From positions 18,155,879 through 18,219,878 of the forward strand of contig OZ038434.1 of assembly GCA_964036275.1 (NCBI GenBank): a stretch of 64,000 nt of DNA, read 5' to 3'. Every line of letters starts with the position of its first letter. Position 1 is the first letter of the stretch. Position numbers and translations under genes: made by a program. The notes beneath the pieces are model-generated. The model did not search any database. It was given only the letters and a program-made list of their open reading frames with translations, and was not told where the DNA came from. Below are positions 22,820 to 35,803 of this stretch, one piece after another. This DNA comes from Litoditis marina (lineage: Eukaryota > Nematoda > Chromadorea > Rhabditida > Rhabditidae).

Positions 22820-25800
22820 AATTTCTACACATGAGAGAAGTTCAAAAATACCAAGTTTGAACACTAAATCCCACGTAGTGCGAAAATCGCAACTCCATTC
22901 ACGTCAACTTGGGGGTGTTTTTGGTTAGCACGGCACGGCCACTCAATTATTTCGGGACTGTTTCAACTTATGCAAATAAGATGAACATTTTTAAGTTTCT
23001 ACACATGAGAGGAGTTCAAAAATACCAAGTTTGAATACTAAATCCCACGTAGGGCGAAAATCGCAACTCCATTCACGTCAACTTGGGGGTGTTTTTGGTT
23101 AGCACCGCCACTCAATTATTTCGGGACTGTTTCAACTTATGCTAATAAGACGAACATTTTTGAGTTTCTACACATGAGGGGAGTTCAAAAATACCAAGTT
23201 TGAACACTAAATCTCACGTAGGGCAAAAATCGCAACTCCATTCACGTCAATTTGGGGGTGTTTTTGGTTAGCACCGCCACTCAATTATTTCGGGACTGTT
23301 TCAACTTATGCAAATAAGATGAACATTTTTGAGTTTCTACACATGAGAGGAGTTCAAAAATACCAAGTTTGAATACTAAATCTCACGTAGGGCAAAAATC
23401 GCAACTCCATTCACGTCAATTTGGGGGTGTTTTTAGTTAGCACCGCCACTCAATTATTTCGGGACTGTTTCAACTTATACAAATAAGATGAACATTTTTA
23501 AGTTTCTACACATGAGAGGAGTTCAAAAATACCACGTTTGAATACTAAATCTCACGTAGGGCGAAAATCGCAACTCCATTCACGTCAATTTGGGGGTGTT
23601 TTTGGTTAGCACCGCCACTCAATTATTTCGGGACTGTTTCAACTTATACAAATAAGATGAACATTTTTAAGTTTCTACACATGAGAGGAGTTCAAAAATA
23701 CCAAGTTTGAATACTAAATCTCACGTAGGGCGAAAATCGCAACTCCATTCACGTCAACTTGGGGGTGTTTTTGGTTAGCACGGCCACTCAATTATTTCGG
23801 GACTGTTTCAACTTATGCAAATAAGATGAACATTTTTGAGTTTCTACACATGAGAGGAGTTCAAAAACACCAAGTTTGAACACTAAATCCCACGTAGGGC
23901 GAAAATCGCAACTCCATTCACGTCAACTTGGGGGTGTTTTTGGTTAGCACGGCCACTCAATTATTTCGGGACTGTTACAACTTATACAAATAAGATGAAC
24001 ATTTTTAAGTTTCTACACATGAGAGGAGTTCAAAAATACCAAGTTTGAACACTAAATCCCACGTAGGGCGAAAATCGCAACTCCATTCACGTCAACTTGG
24101 GGGTGTTTTTGGTTAGCACCGCCACTCAATTATTTCGGGACTGTTTCAACTTATGCAAATAAGATGAACATTTTTAAGTTTCTACACATGAGAGGAGTTC
24201 AAAAATACCAAGTTCGAATACTAAATCTCACGTAGGGCGAAAATCGCAACTCCATTCACGTCAACTTGGGGGTGTTTTTGGTTAGCACCGCCACTCAATT
24301 ATTTCGGGACTGTTTCAACTTATGCAAATAAGATGAACATTTTTAAGTTTCTACACATGAGAGGAGTTCAAAAATACCAAGTTTGAATACTAAATCTCAC
24401 GTAGGGCGAAAATCGCAACTCCATTCACGTCAACTTGGGGGTGTTTTTGGTTAGCACCGCCACTCAATTATTTCGGGACTGTTTCAACTTATGCAAATAA
24501 AATGAACATTTTTAAGTTTCTACACATGAGAGGAGTTCAAAAATACCAAATTTGAATACTAAATCTCACGTAGGGCAAAAATCGCAACTCCATTCACGTC
24601 AATTTGGGGGTGTTTTTGGTTAGCACCGCCACTCAATTATTTCGGGACTGTTTCAACTTATACAAATAAGATGAACATTTTTAAGTTTCTACACATGAGA
24701 GGAGTTCAAAAACACCAAGTTTGAACACTAAATCCCACGTAGGGCGAAAATCGCAACTCCATTCACATCAACTTGGGGGTGTTTTTGGTTAGCACGGCAC
24801 GGCCACTCAATTATTTCGGGACTGTTTCAACTTATGCAAATAAGATGAACATTTTTAAGTTTCTACACATGAGAGGAGTTCAAAAATACCAAGTTTGAAT
24901 ACTAAATCCCACGTAGGGCGAAAATCGCAACTCCATTCACGTCAACTTGGGGGTGTTTTTGGTTAGCACCGCCACTCAATTATTTCGGGACTGTTTCAAC
25001 TTATGCTAATAAGACAAACATTTTTGAGTTTCTACACATGAGGGGAGTTCAAAAATACCAAGTTTGAACACTAAATCTCACGTAGGGCAAAAATCGCAAC
25101 TCCATTCACGTCAATTTGGGGGTGTTTTTGGTTAGCACCGCCACTCAATTATTTCGGGACTGTTTCAACTTATACAAGTAAGATGAACATTTTTAAGTTT
25201 CTACACATGAGAGGAGTTCAAAAATACCACGTTTGAATACTAAATCTCACGTAGGGCGAAAATCGCAACTCCATTCACGTCAATTTGGGGGTGTTTTTGG
25301 TTAGCACCGCCACTCAATTATTTCGGGACTGTTTCAACTTATACAAATAAGATGAACATTTTTAAGTTTCTACACATGAGAGAAGTTCAAAAATACCAAG
25401 TTTGAACACTAAATCCCACGTAGTGCGAAAATCGCAACTCCATTCACGTCAACTTGGGGGTGTTTTTGGTTAGCACGGCCACTCAATTATTTCGGGACTG
25501 TTTCAACTTATACAAATAAGATGAACATTTTTAAGTTTCTACACATGAGAGGAGTTCAAAAATACCAAGTTTGAATACTAAATCCCACGTAGGGCGAAAA
25601 TCGCAACTCCATTCACGTCAACTTGGGGGTGTTTTTGGTTAGCACCGCCACTCAATTATTTCGGGACTGTTTCAACTTATGCTAATAAGACGAACATTTT
25701 TGAGTTTCTACACATGAGGGGAGTTCAAAAATACCAAGTTTGAACACTAAATCTCACGTAGGGCAAAAATCGCAACTCCATTCACGTCAATTTGGGGGTG

Positions 25801-27569
25801 TTTTTGGTTAGCACCGCCACTCAATTATTTCGGGACTGTTTCAACTTATGCAAATAAGATGAACATTTTTGAGTTTCTACACATGAGAGGAGTTCAAAAA
25901 TACCAAGTTTGAATACTAAATCTCACGTAGGGCAAAAATCGCAACTCCATTCACGTCAATTTGGGGGTGTTTTTGGTTAGCACCGCCACTCAATTATTTC
26001 GGGACTGTTTCAACTTATACAAATAAGATGAACATTTTTAAGTTTCTACACATGAGAGGAGTTCAAAAATACCAAGTTTGAATACTAAATCTCACGTAGG
26101 GCGAAAATCGCAACTCCATTCACGTCAACTTGGGGGTGTTTTTGGTTAGCACCGCCACTCAATTATTTCGGGACTGTTTCAACTTATGCAAATAAGATGA
26201 ACATTTTTGAGTTTCTACACATGAGAGGAGTTCAAAAACACCAAGTTTGAACACTAAATCCCACGTAGGGCGAAAATCGCAACTCCATTCACGTCAACTT
26301 GGGGGTGTTTTTGGTTAGCACGGCCACTCAATTATTTCGGGACTGTTTAAACTTATACAAATAAGATGATTTAAGTTTCTACACATGAGAGGAGTTCAAA
26401 AATACCACGTTTGAATACTAAATCTCACGTAGGGCGAAAATCGCAACTCCATTCACGTCAATTTGGGGGTGTTTTTGGTTAGCACCGCCACTCAATTATT
26501 TCGGGACTGTTTCAACTTATACAAATAAGATGAACATTTTTAAGTTTTTACACATGAGAGGAGTTCAAAAATACCAAGTTTGAATACTAAATCTCACGTA
26601 GGGCGAAAATCGCAACTCCATTCACGTCAACTTGGGGGTGTTTTTGGTTAGCACGGCCACTCAATTATTTCGGGACTGTTTCAACTTATGCAAATAAGAT
26701 GAACATTTTTGAGTTTCTACACATGAGAGGAGTTCAAAAACACCAAGTTTGAACACTAAATCCCACGTAGGGCGAAAATCGCAACTCCATTCACGTCAAC
26801 TTGGGGGTGTTTTTGGTTAGCACGGCCACTCAATTATTTCGGGACTGTTTCAACTTATACAAATAAGATGAACATTTTTAAGTTTCTACACATGAGAGGA
26901 GTTCAAAAATACCAAGTTTGAACACTAAATCCCACGTAGGGCGAAAATCGCAACTCCATTCACGTCAACTTGGGGGTGTTTTTGGTTAGCACCGCCACTC
27001 AATTATTTCGGGACTGTTTCAACTTATGCAAATAAGATGAACATTTTTAAGTTTCTACACATGAGAGGAGCTCAAAAATACCAAGTTTGAATACTAAATC
27101 TCACGTAGGGCGAAAATCGCAACTCCATTCACGTCAACTTGGGGGTGTTTTTGGTTAGCACCGCCACTCAATTATTTCGGGACTGTTTCAACTTATGCAA
27201 ATAAGATGAACATTTTTAAGTTTCTACACATGAGAGGAGTTCAAAAATACCAAGTTTGAATACTAAATCTCACGTAGGGCGAAAATCGCAACTCCATTCA
27301 CGTCAACTTGGGGGTGTTTTTGGTTAGCACCGCCACTCAATTATTTCGGGACTGTTTCAACTTATGCAAATAAGATGAACATTTTTGAGTTTCTACACAT
27401 GAGGGGAGTTCAAAAATACCAAGTTTGAATACTAAATCTCACGTAGGGCGAAAATCGCAACTCCATTCACGTCAACTTGGGGGTGTTTTTGGTTAGCACG
27501 GCCACTCACTTATTTCGGGACTGTTTAAACTTATACAAATAAGATGAACATTTTTAAGTTTCTACACAC
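22820..27569 (+). repeat. Satellite B array, 169-bp monomer
   Basis: About 28 tandem copies of a 169-bp unit, recognisable by TTTCTACACATGAGAGGAGT, CGCAACTCCATTCACGTCAA and CAATTATTTCGGGACTGT. Copies are nearly identical; variants include CGGCACGGCC versus CACCGCC and one unit with a short deletion near 26365. The switch from satellite A is abrupt inside a satellite A monomer at about 22819, and the return at about 27569 is equally abrupt. Monomer length is close to a nucleosome repeat, as is common for centromeric satellites. Confidence 0.95.
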
Positions 27570-27720
27570 TGTTTTCAACATCCTTGAGGACAAAAGGTGG
27601 ACAGATTGTCCAGTCCAGTTGGTTTCCTGAAGACAAAAAGTAAACAGGTTGTCCAATTTTTGTCCCGAGGAAAGTTTTTCAATATCCTTGAGGACAAAAA
27701 GTGGACAGATTGTCCAGTTT

Positions 27721-27957
27721 GGCCGAGTGGTCAAGTGGTTAGCGTTCGGCTGTCGCTCCACAGACCTGGGTTCGATCCCCGCTCGCCGCGGTATCTGTCT
27801 GGCGGACCGCATGAGCTGGTTACAAAGCTCACCCATGCCTATCTCCACCCCTTTACGGACAGTCCTTCTACGGTTGATATATGATTTGTGTGTGATTATG
27901 TAATTTTCTCAATAAAGCACACGGCTGAAATAGTTGCCGTAAAAGATTATTATTATA
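27721..27957 (+). mobile_element. tRNA-derived SINE, copy 1
   Basis: A 237-bp element starting with a tRNA-like head: A box GGCCGAGTGG at its first base and B box GGTTCGATCC about 48 bases later, the two parts of an internal RNA polymerase III promoter. An unrelated body follows with AATAAA near 27911, then a short TTATTATTATA tail. The usual seven acceptor-stem bases before the A box are replaced by satellite sequence, so the head looks 5' truncated. It lies inside a satellite A unit right after GTCCAGTTT; no target-site duplication longer than about 3 bp is seen. Confidence 0.8.
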
Positions 27958-28779
27958 TTGTTTCCTGAAGACAAAAAGTAAACAGGTTGTCCAATTTTTG
28001 TCCCGAGGAAATGTTTTCAACATCCTTGAGGACAAAAGGTGGACAGATTGTCCAGTTGGTTTCCTGAAGACAAAAATTAAACAAGTTGTCCAATTTTTGT
28101 CCCGAGGAAATGTTTTCAACATCCTTGAGAACAAAAAGTGGACAGATTGTCCAGTTTGTTTCCTGAAGACAAAAATTAAACAAGTTGTCCAATTTTTGTC
28201 CCGAGGAAATGTTTTCAACATCCTTGAGGACAAAAGGTGGACAGATTGTCCAGTTGGTTTCCTGAAGACAAAAATTAAACAAGTTGTCCAATTTTTGTCC
28301 CGAGGAAATGTTTTCAACATCCTTGAGGACAAAAGGTGGACAGATTGTCCAGTTGGTTTCCTGAAGACAAAAAGGAAACAGGTCGTCCAATTTTTGTATC
28401 GAGGAAATGTTTTCAACATCCTTGAGTACAAAAAGTGGACAGATTGTCCAATTTTTGTCCCGAGGTAATGTTTTCAACGTCCTTGAGGACAAAAGGTGGA
28501 CAGATTGTCCAGTTGGTTTCCTGAAGACACAAAGTGGACAGATTGTCCAATTTTTGTCCCAAGGTAATGTTTTCAACATCCTGGAGGACAAAAAGTGAAC
28601 AGATTGTCCAATTTTTGTCCCGAGGTAATGTTTTCAACATCCTTGAGGACAAAAGGTGGACAGATTGTCCAGTCCAGTTGGTTTCCTGAAGACAAAAAGT
28701 AAACAGGTTGTCCAATTTTTGTCCCGAGGAAAGTTTTTCAATATCCTTGAGGACAAAAAGTGGACAGATTGTCCAGTTT

Positions 28780-29016
28780 GGCCGAGTGGTCAAGTGGTTA
28801 GCGTTCGGCTGTCGCTCCACAGACCTGGGTTCGATCCCCGCTCGCCGCGGTATCTGTCTGGCGGACCGCATGAGCTGGTTACAAAGCTCACCCATGCCTA
28901 TCTCCACCCCTTTACGGACAGTCCTTCTACGGTTGATATATGATTTGTGTGTGATTATGTAATTTTCTCAATAAAGCACACGGCTGAAATAGTTGCCGTA
29001 AAAGATTATTATTATA
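28780..29016 (+). mobile_element. tRNA-derived SINE, copy 2
   Basis: Appears identical to copy 1, at the same point of the satellite A monomer, 1059 bases downstream. Confidence 0.8.
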
Positions 29017-29270
29017 TTGTTTCCTGAAGACAAAAAGTAAACAGGTTGTCCAATTTTTGTCCCGAGGAAATGTTTTCAACATCCTTGAGGACAAAAGGTG
29101 GACAGATTGTCCAGTTGGTTTCCTGAAGACAAAAATTAAACAAGTTGTCCAATTTTTGTCCCGAGGAAATGTTTTCAACATCCTTGAGAACAAAAAGTGG
29201 ACAGATTGTCCAGTTTGTTTCCTGAAGACAAAAATTAAACAAGTTGTCCAATTTTTGTCCCGAGGAAATG

Positions 29271-29293
29271 NNNNNNNNNNNNNNNNNNNNNNN
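29271..29293. other. Assembly gap (23 N)
   Basis: Run of 23 undetermined bases joining satellite A on the left to satellite B on the right. The flanks appear duplicated with an offset of 3854 bases, so the join is suspect. Confidence 1.
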
Positions 29294-31423
29294 CCATTCA
29301 CGTCAACTTGGGGGTGTTTTTGGTTAGCACGGCCACTCAATTATTTCGGGACTGTTTCAACTTATACAAATAAGATGAACATTTTTAAGTTTCTACACAT
29401 GAGAGGAGTTCAAAAATACCAAGTTTGAATACTAAATCCCACGTAGGGCGAAAATCGCAACTCCATTCACGTCAACTTGGGGGTGTTTTTGGTTAGCACC
29501 GCCACTCAATTATTTCGGGACTGTTTCAACTTATGCTAATAAGACGAACATTTTTGAGTTTCTACACATGAGGGGAGTTCAAAAATACCAAGTTTGAACA
29601 CTAAATCTCACGTAGGGCAAAAATCGCAACTCCATTCACGTCAATTTGGGGGTGTTTTTGGTTAGCACCGCCACTCAATTATTTCGGGACTGTTTCAACT
29701 TATGCAAATAAGATGAACATTTTTGAGTTTCTACACATGAGAGGAGTTCAAAAATACCAAGTTTGAATACTAAATCTCACGTAGGGCAAAAATCGCAACT
29801 CCATTCACGTCAATTTGGGGGTGTTTTTGGTTAGCACCGCCACTCAATTATTTCGGGACTGTTTCAACTTATACAAATAAGATGAACATTTTTAAGTTTC
29901 TACACATGAGAGGAGTTCAAAAATACCAAGTTTGAATACTAAATCTCACGTAGGGCGAAAATCGCAACTCCATTCACGTCAACTTGGGGGTGTTTTTGGT
30001 TAGCACCGCCACTCAATTATTTCGGGACTGTTTCAACTTATGCAAATAAGATGAACATTTTTGAGTTTCTACACATGAGAGGAGTTCAAAAACACCAAGT
30101 TTGAACACTAAATCCCACGTAGGGCGAAAATCGCAACTCCATTCACGTCAACTTGGGGGTGTTTTTGGTTAGCACGGCCACTCAATTATTTCGGGACTGT
30201 TTAAACTTATACAAATAAGATGATTTAAGTTTCTACACATGAGAGGAGTTCAAAAATACCACGTTTGAATACTAAATCTCACGTAGGGCGAAAATCGCAA
30301 CTCCATTCACGTCAATTTGGGGGTGTTTTTGGTTAGCACCGCCACTCAATTATTTCGGGACTGTTTCAACTTATACAAATAAGATGAACATTTTTAAGTT
30401 TTTACACATGAGAGGAGTTCAAAAATACCAAGTTTGAATACTAAATCTCACGTAGGGCGAAAATCGCAACTCCATTCACGTCAACTTGGGGGTGTTTTTG
30501 GTTAGCACGGCCACTCAATTATTTCGGGACTGTTTCAACTTATGCAAATAAGATGAACATTTTTGAGTTTCTACACATGAGAGGAGTTCAAAAACACCAA
30601 GTTTGAACACTAAATCCCACGTAGGGCGAAAATCGCAACTCCATTCACGTCAACTTGGGGGTGTTTTTGGTTAGCACGGCCACTCAATTATTTCGGGACT
30701 GTTTCAACTTATACAAATAAGATGAACATTTTTAAGTTTCTACACATGAGAGGAGTTCAAAAATACCAAGTTTGAACACTAAATCCCACGTAGGGCGAAA
30801 ATCGCAACTCCATTCACGTCAACTTGGGGGTGTTTTTGGTTAGCACCGCCACTCAATTATTTCGGGACTGTTTCAACTTATGCAAATAAGATGAACATTT
30901 TTAAGTTTCTACACATGAGAGGAGCTCAAAAATACCAAGTTTGAATACTAAATCTCACGTAGGGCGAAAATCGCAACTCCATTCACGTCAACTTGGGGGT
31001 GTTTTTGGTTAGCACCGCCACTCAATTATTTCGGGACTGTTTCAACTTATGCAAATAAGATGAACATTTTTAAGTTTCTACACATGAGAGGAGTTCAAAA
31101 ATACCAAGTTTGAATACTAAATCTCACGTAGGGCGAAAATCGCAACTCCATTCACGTCAACTTGGGGGTGTTTTTGGTTAGCACCGCCACTCAATTATTT
31201 CGGGACTGTTTCAACTTATGCAAATAAGATGAACATTTTTGAGTTTCTACACATGAGGGGAGTTCAAAAATACCAAGTTTGAATACTAAATCTCACGTAG
31301 GGCGAAAATCGCAACTCCATTCACGTCAACTTGGGGGTGTTTTTGGTTAGCACGGCCACTCACTTATTTCGGGACTGTTTAAACTTATACAAATAAGATG
31401 AACATTTTTAAGTTTCTACACAC
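29294..31423 (+). repeat. Satellite B array after the gap
   Basis: The same 169-bp satellite as 22820-27569. It matches 25440-27569 base for base wherever I compared the two, including the unit with the short deletion (near 30220 here, 26365 there). Confidence 0.93.
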
Positions 31424-31574
31424 TGTTTTCAACATCCTTGAGGACAAAAGGTGGACAGATTGTCCAGTCCAGTTGGTTTCCTGAAGACAAAAAGTAAACA
31501 GGTTGTCCAATTTTTGTCCCGAGGAAAGTTTTTCAATATCCTTGAGGACAAAAAGTGGACAGATTGTCCAGTTT

Positions 31575-31811
31575 GGCCGAGTGGTCAAGTGGTTAGCGTT
31601 CGGCTGTCGCTCCACAGACCTGGGTTCGATCCCCGCTCGCCGCGGTATCTGTCTGGCGGACCGCATGAGCTGGTTACAAAGCTCACCCATGCCTATCTCC
31701 ACCCCTTTACGGACAGTCCTTCTACGGTTGATATATGATTTGTGTGTGATTATGTAATTTTCTCAATAAAGCACACGGCTGAAATAGTTGCCGTAAAAGA
31801 TTATTATTATA
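31575..31811 (+). mobile_element. tRNA-derived SINE, copy 3
   Basis: Same as copy 1; lies exactly 3854 bases after it, within the duplicated segment next to the gap. Confidence 0.8.
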
Positions 31812-32633
31812 TTGTTTCCTGAAGACAAAAAGTAAACAGGTTGTCCAATTTTTGTCCCGAGGAAATGTTTTCAACATCCTTGAGGACAAAAGGTGGACAG
31901 ATTGTCCAGTTGGTTTCCTGAAGACAAAAATTAAACAAGTTGTCCAATTTTTGTCCCGAGGAAATGTTTTCAACATCCTTGAGAACAAAAAGTGGACAGA
32001 TTGTCCAGTTTGTTTCCTGAAGACAAAAATTAAACAAGTTGTCCAATTTTTGTCCCGAGGAAATGTTTTCAACATCCTTGAGGACAAAAGGTGGACAGAT
32101 TGTCCAGTTGGTTTCCTGAAGACAAAAATTAAACAAGTTGTCCAATTTTTGTCCCGAGGAAATGTTTTCAACATCCTTGAGGACAAAAGGTGGACAGATT
32201 GTCCAGTTGGTTTCCTGAAGACAAAAAGGAAACAGGTCGTCCAATTTTTGTATCGAGGAAATGTTTTCAACATCCTTGAGTACAAAAAGTGGACAGATTG
32301 TCCAATTTTTGTCCCGAGGTAATGTTTTCAACGTCCTTGAGGACAAAAGGTGGACAGATTGTCCAGTTGGTTTCCTGAAGACACAAAGTGGACAGATTGT
32401 CCAATTTTTGTCCCAAGGTAATGTTTTCAACATCCTGGAGGACAAAAAGTGAACAGATTGTCCAATTTTTGTCCCGAGGTAATGTTTTCAACATCCTTGA
32501 GGACAAAAGGTGGACAGATTGTCCAGTCCAGTTGGTTTCCTGAAGACAAAAAGTAAACAGGTTGTCCAATTTTTGTCCCGAGGAAAGTTTTTCAATATCC
32601 TTGAGGACAAAAAGTGGACAGATTGTCCAGTTT

Positions 32634-32870
32634 GGCCGAGTGGTCAAGTGGTTAGCGTTCGGCTGTCGCTCCACAGACCTGGGTTCGATCCCCGCTCGCC
32701 GCGGTATCTGTCTGGCGGACCGCATGAGCTGGTTACAAAGCTCACCCATGCCTATCTCCACCCCTTTACGGACAGTCCTTCTACGGTTGATATATGATTT
32801 GTGTGTGATTATGTAATTTTCTCAATAAAGCACACGGCTGAAATAGTTGCCGTAAAAGATTATTATTATA
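32634..32870 (+). mobile_element. tRNA-derived SINE, copy 4
   Basis: Same as copy 2, exactly 3854 bases after it. Confidence 0.8.
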
Positions 32871-34248
32871 TTGTTTCCTGAAGACAAAAAGTAAACAGGT
32901 TGTCCAATTTTTGTCCCGAGGAAATGTTTTCAACATCCTTGAGGACAAAAGGTGGACAGATTGTCCAGTTGGTTTCCTGAAGACAAAAATTAAACAAGTT
33001 GTCCAATTTTTGTCCCGAGGAAATGTTTTCAACATCCTTGAGAACAAAAAGTGGACAGATTGTCCAGTTTGTTTCCTGAAGACAAAAATTAAACAAGTTG
33101 TCCAATTTTTGTCCCGAGGAAATGTTTTCAACATCCTGGAGAACAAAAAGTGGACAGATTGTCCAGTTTGTTTCCTGAAGACAAAAAGTAAACAGGTTGT
33201 CCACTTTTTGTCCCGAGGTAATGTTTTCAACATCCTTGAGGACAAAAAGTGGACAGATTGTCCAGTTGGTTTCCTGAAGACAAAAATTAAACAAGTTGTC
33301 CAATTTTTGTCCCGAGGAAATGTTTTCAACATCCTTGAGAACAAAAAGTGGACAGATTGTCCAGTTTGTTTCCTGAAGACAAAAAGTAAACAGGTTGTCC
33401 ACTTTTTGTCCCGAGGTAATGTTTTCAACATCCTTGAGGACAAAAAGTGGACAGATTGTCCAGTTTGTTTCCTGAAGACAAAAAGTAAACAGGTTGTCCA
33501 ATTTTTGTCCCGAGGAAAGTTTTTCAATATCCTTGAGGACAAAAAGTGGACAGACTGTCCAGTTTGTTTCCTGAAGACAAAGAGTTAACAGGTTGTCCAA
33601 TTTTTGTCCTGAGGAATCTTTTTCGAGATCCTTGAGGACAAAAGGTGGACAGATTGTCCAGTTTGTTTCCTGAAGACAAAAAGTAAACAGGTTGTCCAAT
33701 TTTTGTCCCGAGGAAATGTTTTCAACATCCTTGGGGACAGAAAGTGGACAGATTGTCCAATTTTTGTCCCAAGGTAATGTTTTCAACATCCTTGAGGACA
33801 AAAGGTGGACAGATTGTCCAGTTGGTTTCCTGAAGACAAAAAGGAAACAGGTCGTCCAATTTTTGTATCGAGGAAATGTTTTCAACATCCTTGAGTACAA
33901 AAAGTGGACAGATTGTCCAATTTTTGTCCCGAGGTAATGTTTTCAACGTCCTTGAGGACAAAAGGTGGACAGATTGTCCAGTTGGTTTCCTGAAGACACA
34001 AAGTGGACAGATTGTCCAATTTTTGTCCCAAGGTAATGTTTTCAACATCCTGGAGGACAAAAAGTGAACAGATTGTCCAATTTTTGTCCCGAGGTAATGT
34101 TTTCAACATCCTTGAGGACAAAAGGTGGACAGATTGTCCAGTCCAGTTGGTTTCCTGAAGACAAAAAGTAAACAGGTTGTCCAATTTTTGTCCCGAGGAA
34201 AGTTTTTCAATATCCTTGAGGACAAAAAGTGGACAGATTGTCCAGTTT

Positions 34249-34485
34249 GGCCGAGTGGTCAAGTGGTTAGCGTTCGGCTGTCGCTCCACAGACCTGGGTT
34301 CGATCCCCGCTCGCCGCGGTATCTGTCTGGCGGACCGCATGAGCTGGTTACAAAGCTCACCCATGCCTATCTCCACCCCTTTACGGACAGTCCTTCTACG
34401 GTTGATATATGATTTGTGTGTGATTATGTAATTTTCTCAATAAAGCACACGGCTGAAATAGTTGCCGTAAAAGATTATTATTATA
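34249..34485 (+). mobile_element. tRNA-derived SINE, copy 5
   Basis: Same element, same satellite phase and near-identical sequence. Confidence 0.8.
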
Positions 34486-35566
34486 TTGTTTCCTGAAGAC
34501 AAAAAGTAAACAGGTTGTCCAATTTTTGTCCCGAGGAAATGTTTTCAACATCCTTGAGGACAAAAGGTGGACAGATTGTCCAGTTGGTTTCCTGAAGACA
34601 AAAATTAAACAAGTTGTCCAATTTTTGTCCCGAGGAAATGTTTTCAACATCCTTGAGAACAAAAAGTGGACAGATTGTCCAGTTTGTTTCCTGAAGACAA
34701 AAAGTAAACAGGTTGTCCACTTTTTGTCCCGAGGTAATGTTTTCAACATCCTTGAGGACAAAAAGTGGACAGATTGTCCAGTTTGTTTCCTGAAGACAAA
34801 AAGTAAACAGGTTGTCCAATTTTTGTCCCGAGGAAAGTTTTTCAATATCCTTGAGGACAAAAAGTGGACAGACTGTCCAGTTTGTTTCCTGAAGACAAAG
34901 AGTTAACAGGTTGTCCAATTTTTGTCCTGAGGAATCTTTTTCGAGATCCTTGAGGACAAAAGGTGGACAGATTGTCCAGTTTGTTTCCTGAAGACAAAAA
35001 GTAAACAGGTTGTCCAATTTTTGTCCCGAGGAAATGTTTTCAACATCCTTGGGGACAGAAAGTGGACAGATTGTCCAATTTTTGTCCCAAGGTAATGTTT
35101 TCAACATCCTTGAGGACAAAAGGTGGACAGATTGTCCAGTTGGTTTCCTGAAGACAAAAAGGAAACAGGTCGTCCAATTTTTGTATCGAGGAAATGTTTT
35201 CAACATCCTTGAGTACAAAAAGTGGACAGATTGTCCAATTTTTGTCCCGAGGTAATGTTTTCAACGTCCTTGAGGACAAAAGGTGGACAGATTGTCCAGT
35301 TGGTTTCCTGAAGACACAAAGTGGACAGATTGTCCAATTTTTGTCCCAAGGTAATGTTTTCAACATCCTGGAGGACAAAAAGTGAACAGATTGTCCAATT
35401 TTTGTCCCGAGGTAATGTTTTCAACATCCTTGAGGACAAAAGGTGGACAGATTGTCCAGTCCAGTTGGTTTCCTGAAGACAAAAAGTAAACAGGTTGTCC
35501 AATTTTTGTCCCGAGGAAAGTTTTTCAATATCCTTGAGGACAAAAAGTGGACAGATTGTCCAGTTT

Positions 35567-35803
35567 GGCCGAGTGGTCAAGTGGTTAGCGTTCGGCTGTC
35601 GCTCCACAGACCTGGGTTCGATCCCCGCTCGCCGCGGTATCTGTCTGGCGGACCGCATGAGCTGGTTACAAAGCTCACCCATGCCTATCTCCACCCCTTT
35701 ACGGACAGTCCTTCTACGGTTGATATATGATTTGTGTGTGATTATGTAATTTTCTCAATAAAGCACACGGCTGAAATAGTTGCCGTAAAAGATTATTATT
35801 ATA
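35567..35803 (+). mobile_element. tRNA-derived SINE, copy 6
   Basis: Same element, same satellite phase and near-identical sequence. Confidence 0.8.

Larger units (their letters stand above)
27570..29270 (+). repeat. Satellite A block with two SINE copies, before the gap
   Basis: Satellite A in the same plus orientation as 15131-22819, interrupted by SINE copies at 27721 and 28780. It ends at a run of Ns. The block appears to be an exact duplicate of 31424-33124. Confidence 0.93.

Noticed and set aside
22820..27569. CENP-B box in satellite B
   Set aside because: A TTTCGGGAC stretch recalls part of the box, but the required spacing of the core bases is absent.
27721..27800. Functional tRNA gene
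   Set aside because: A and B boxes are present, but the acceptor stem is missing on the 5' side and the tRNA-like part continues into a longer shared body; it is a SINE.
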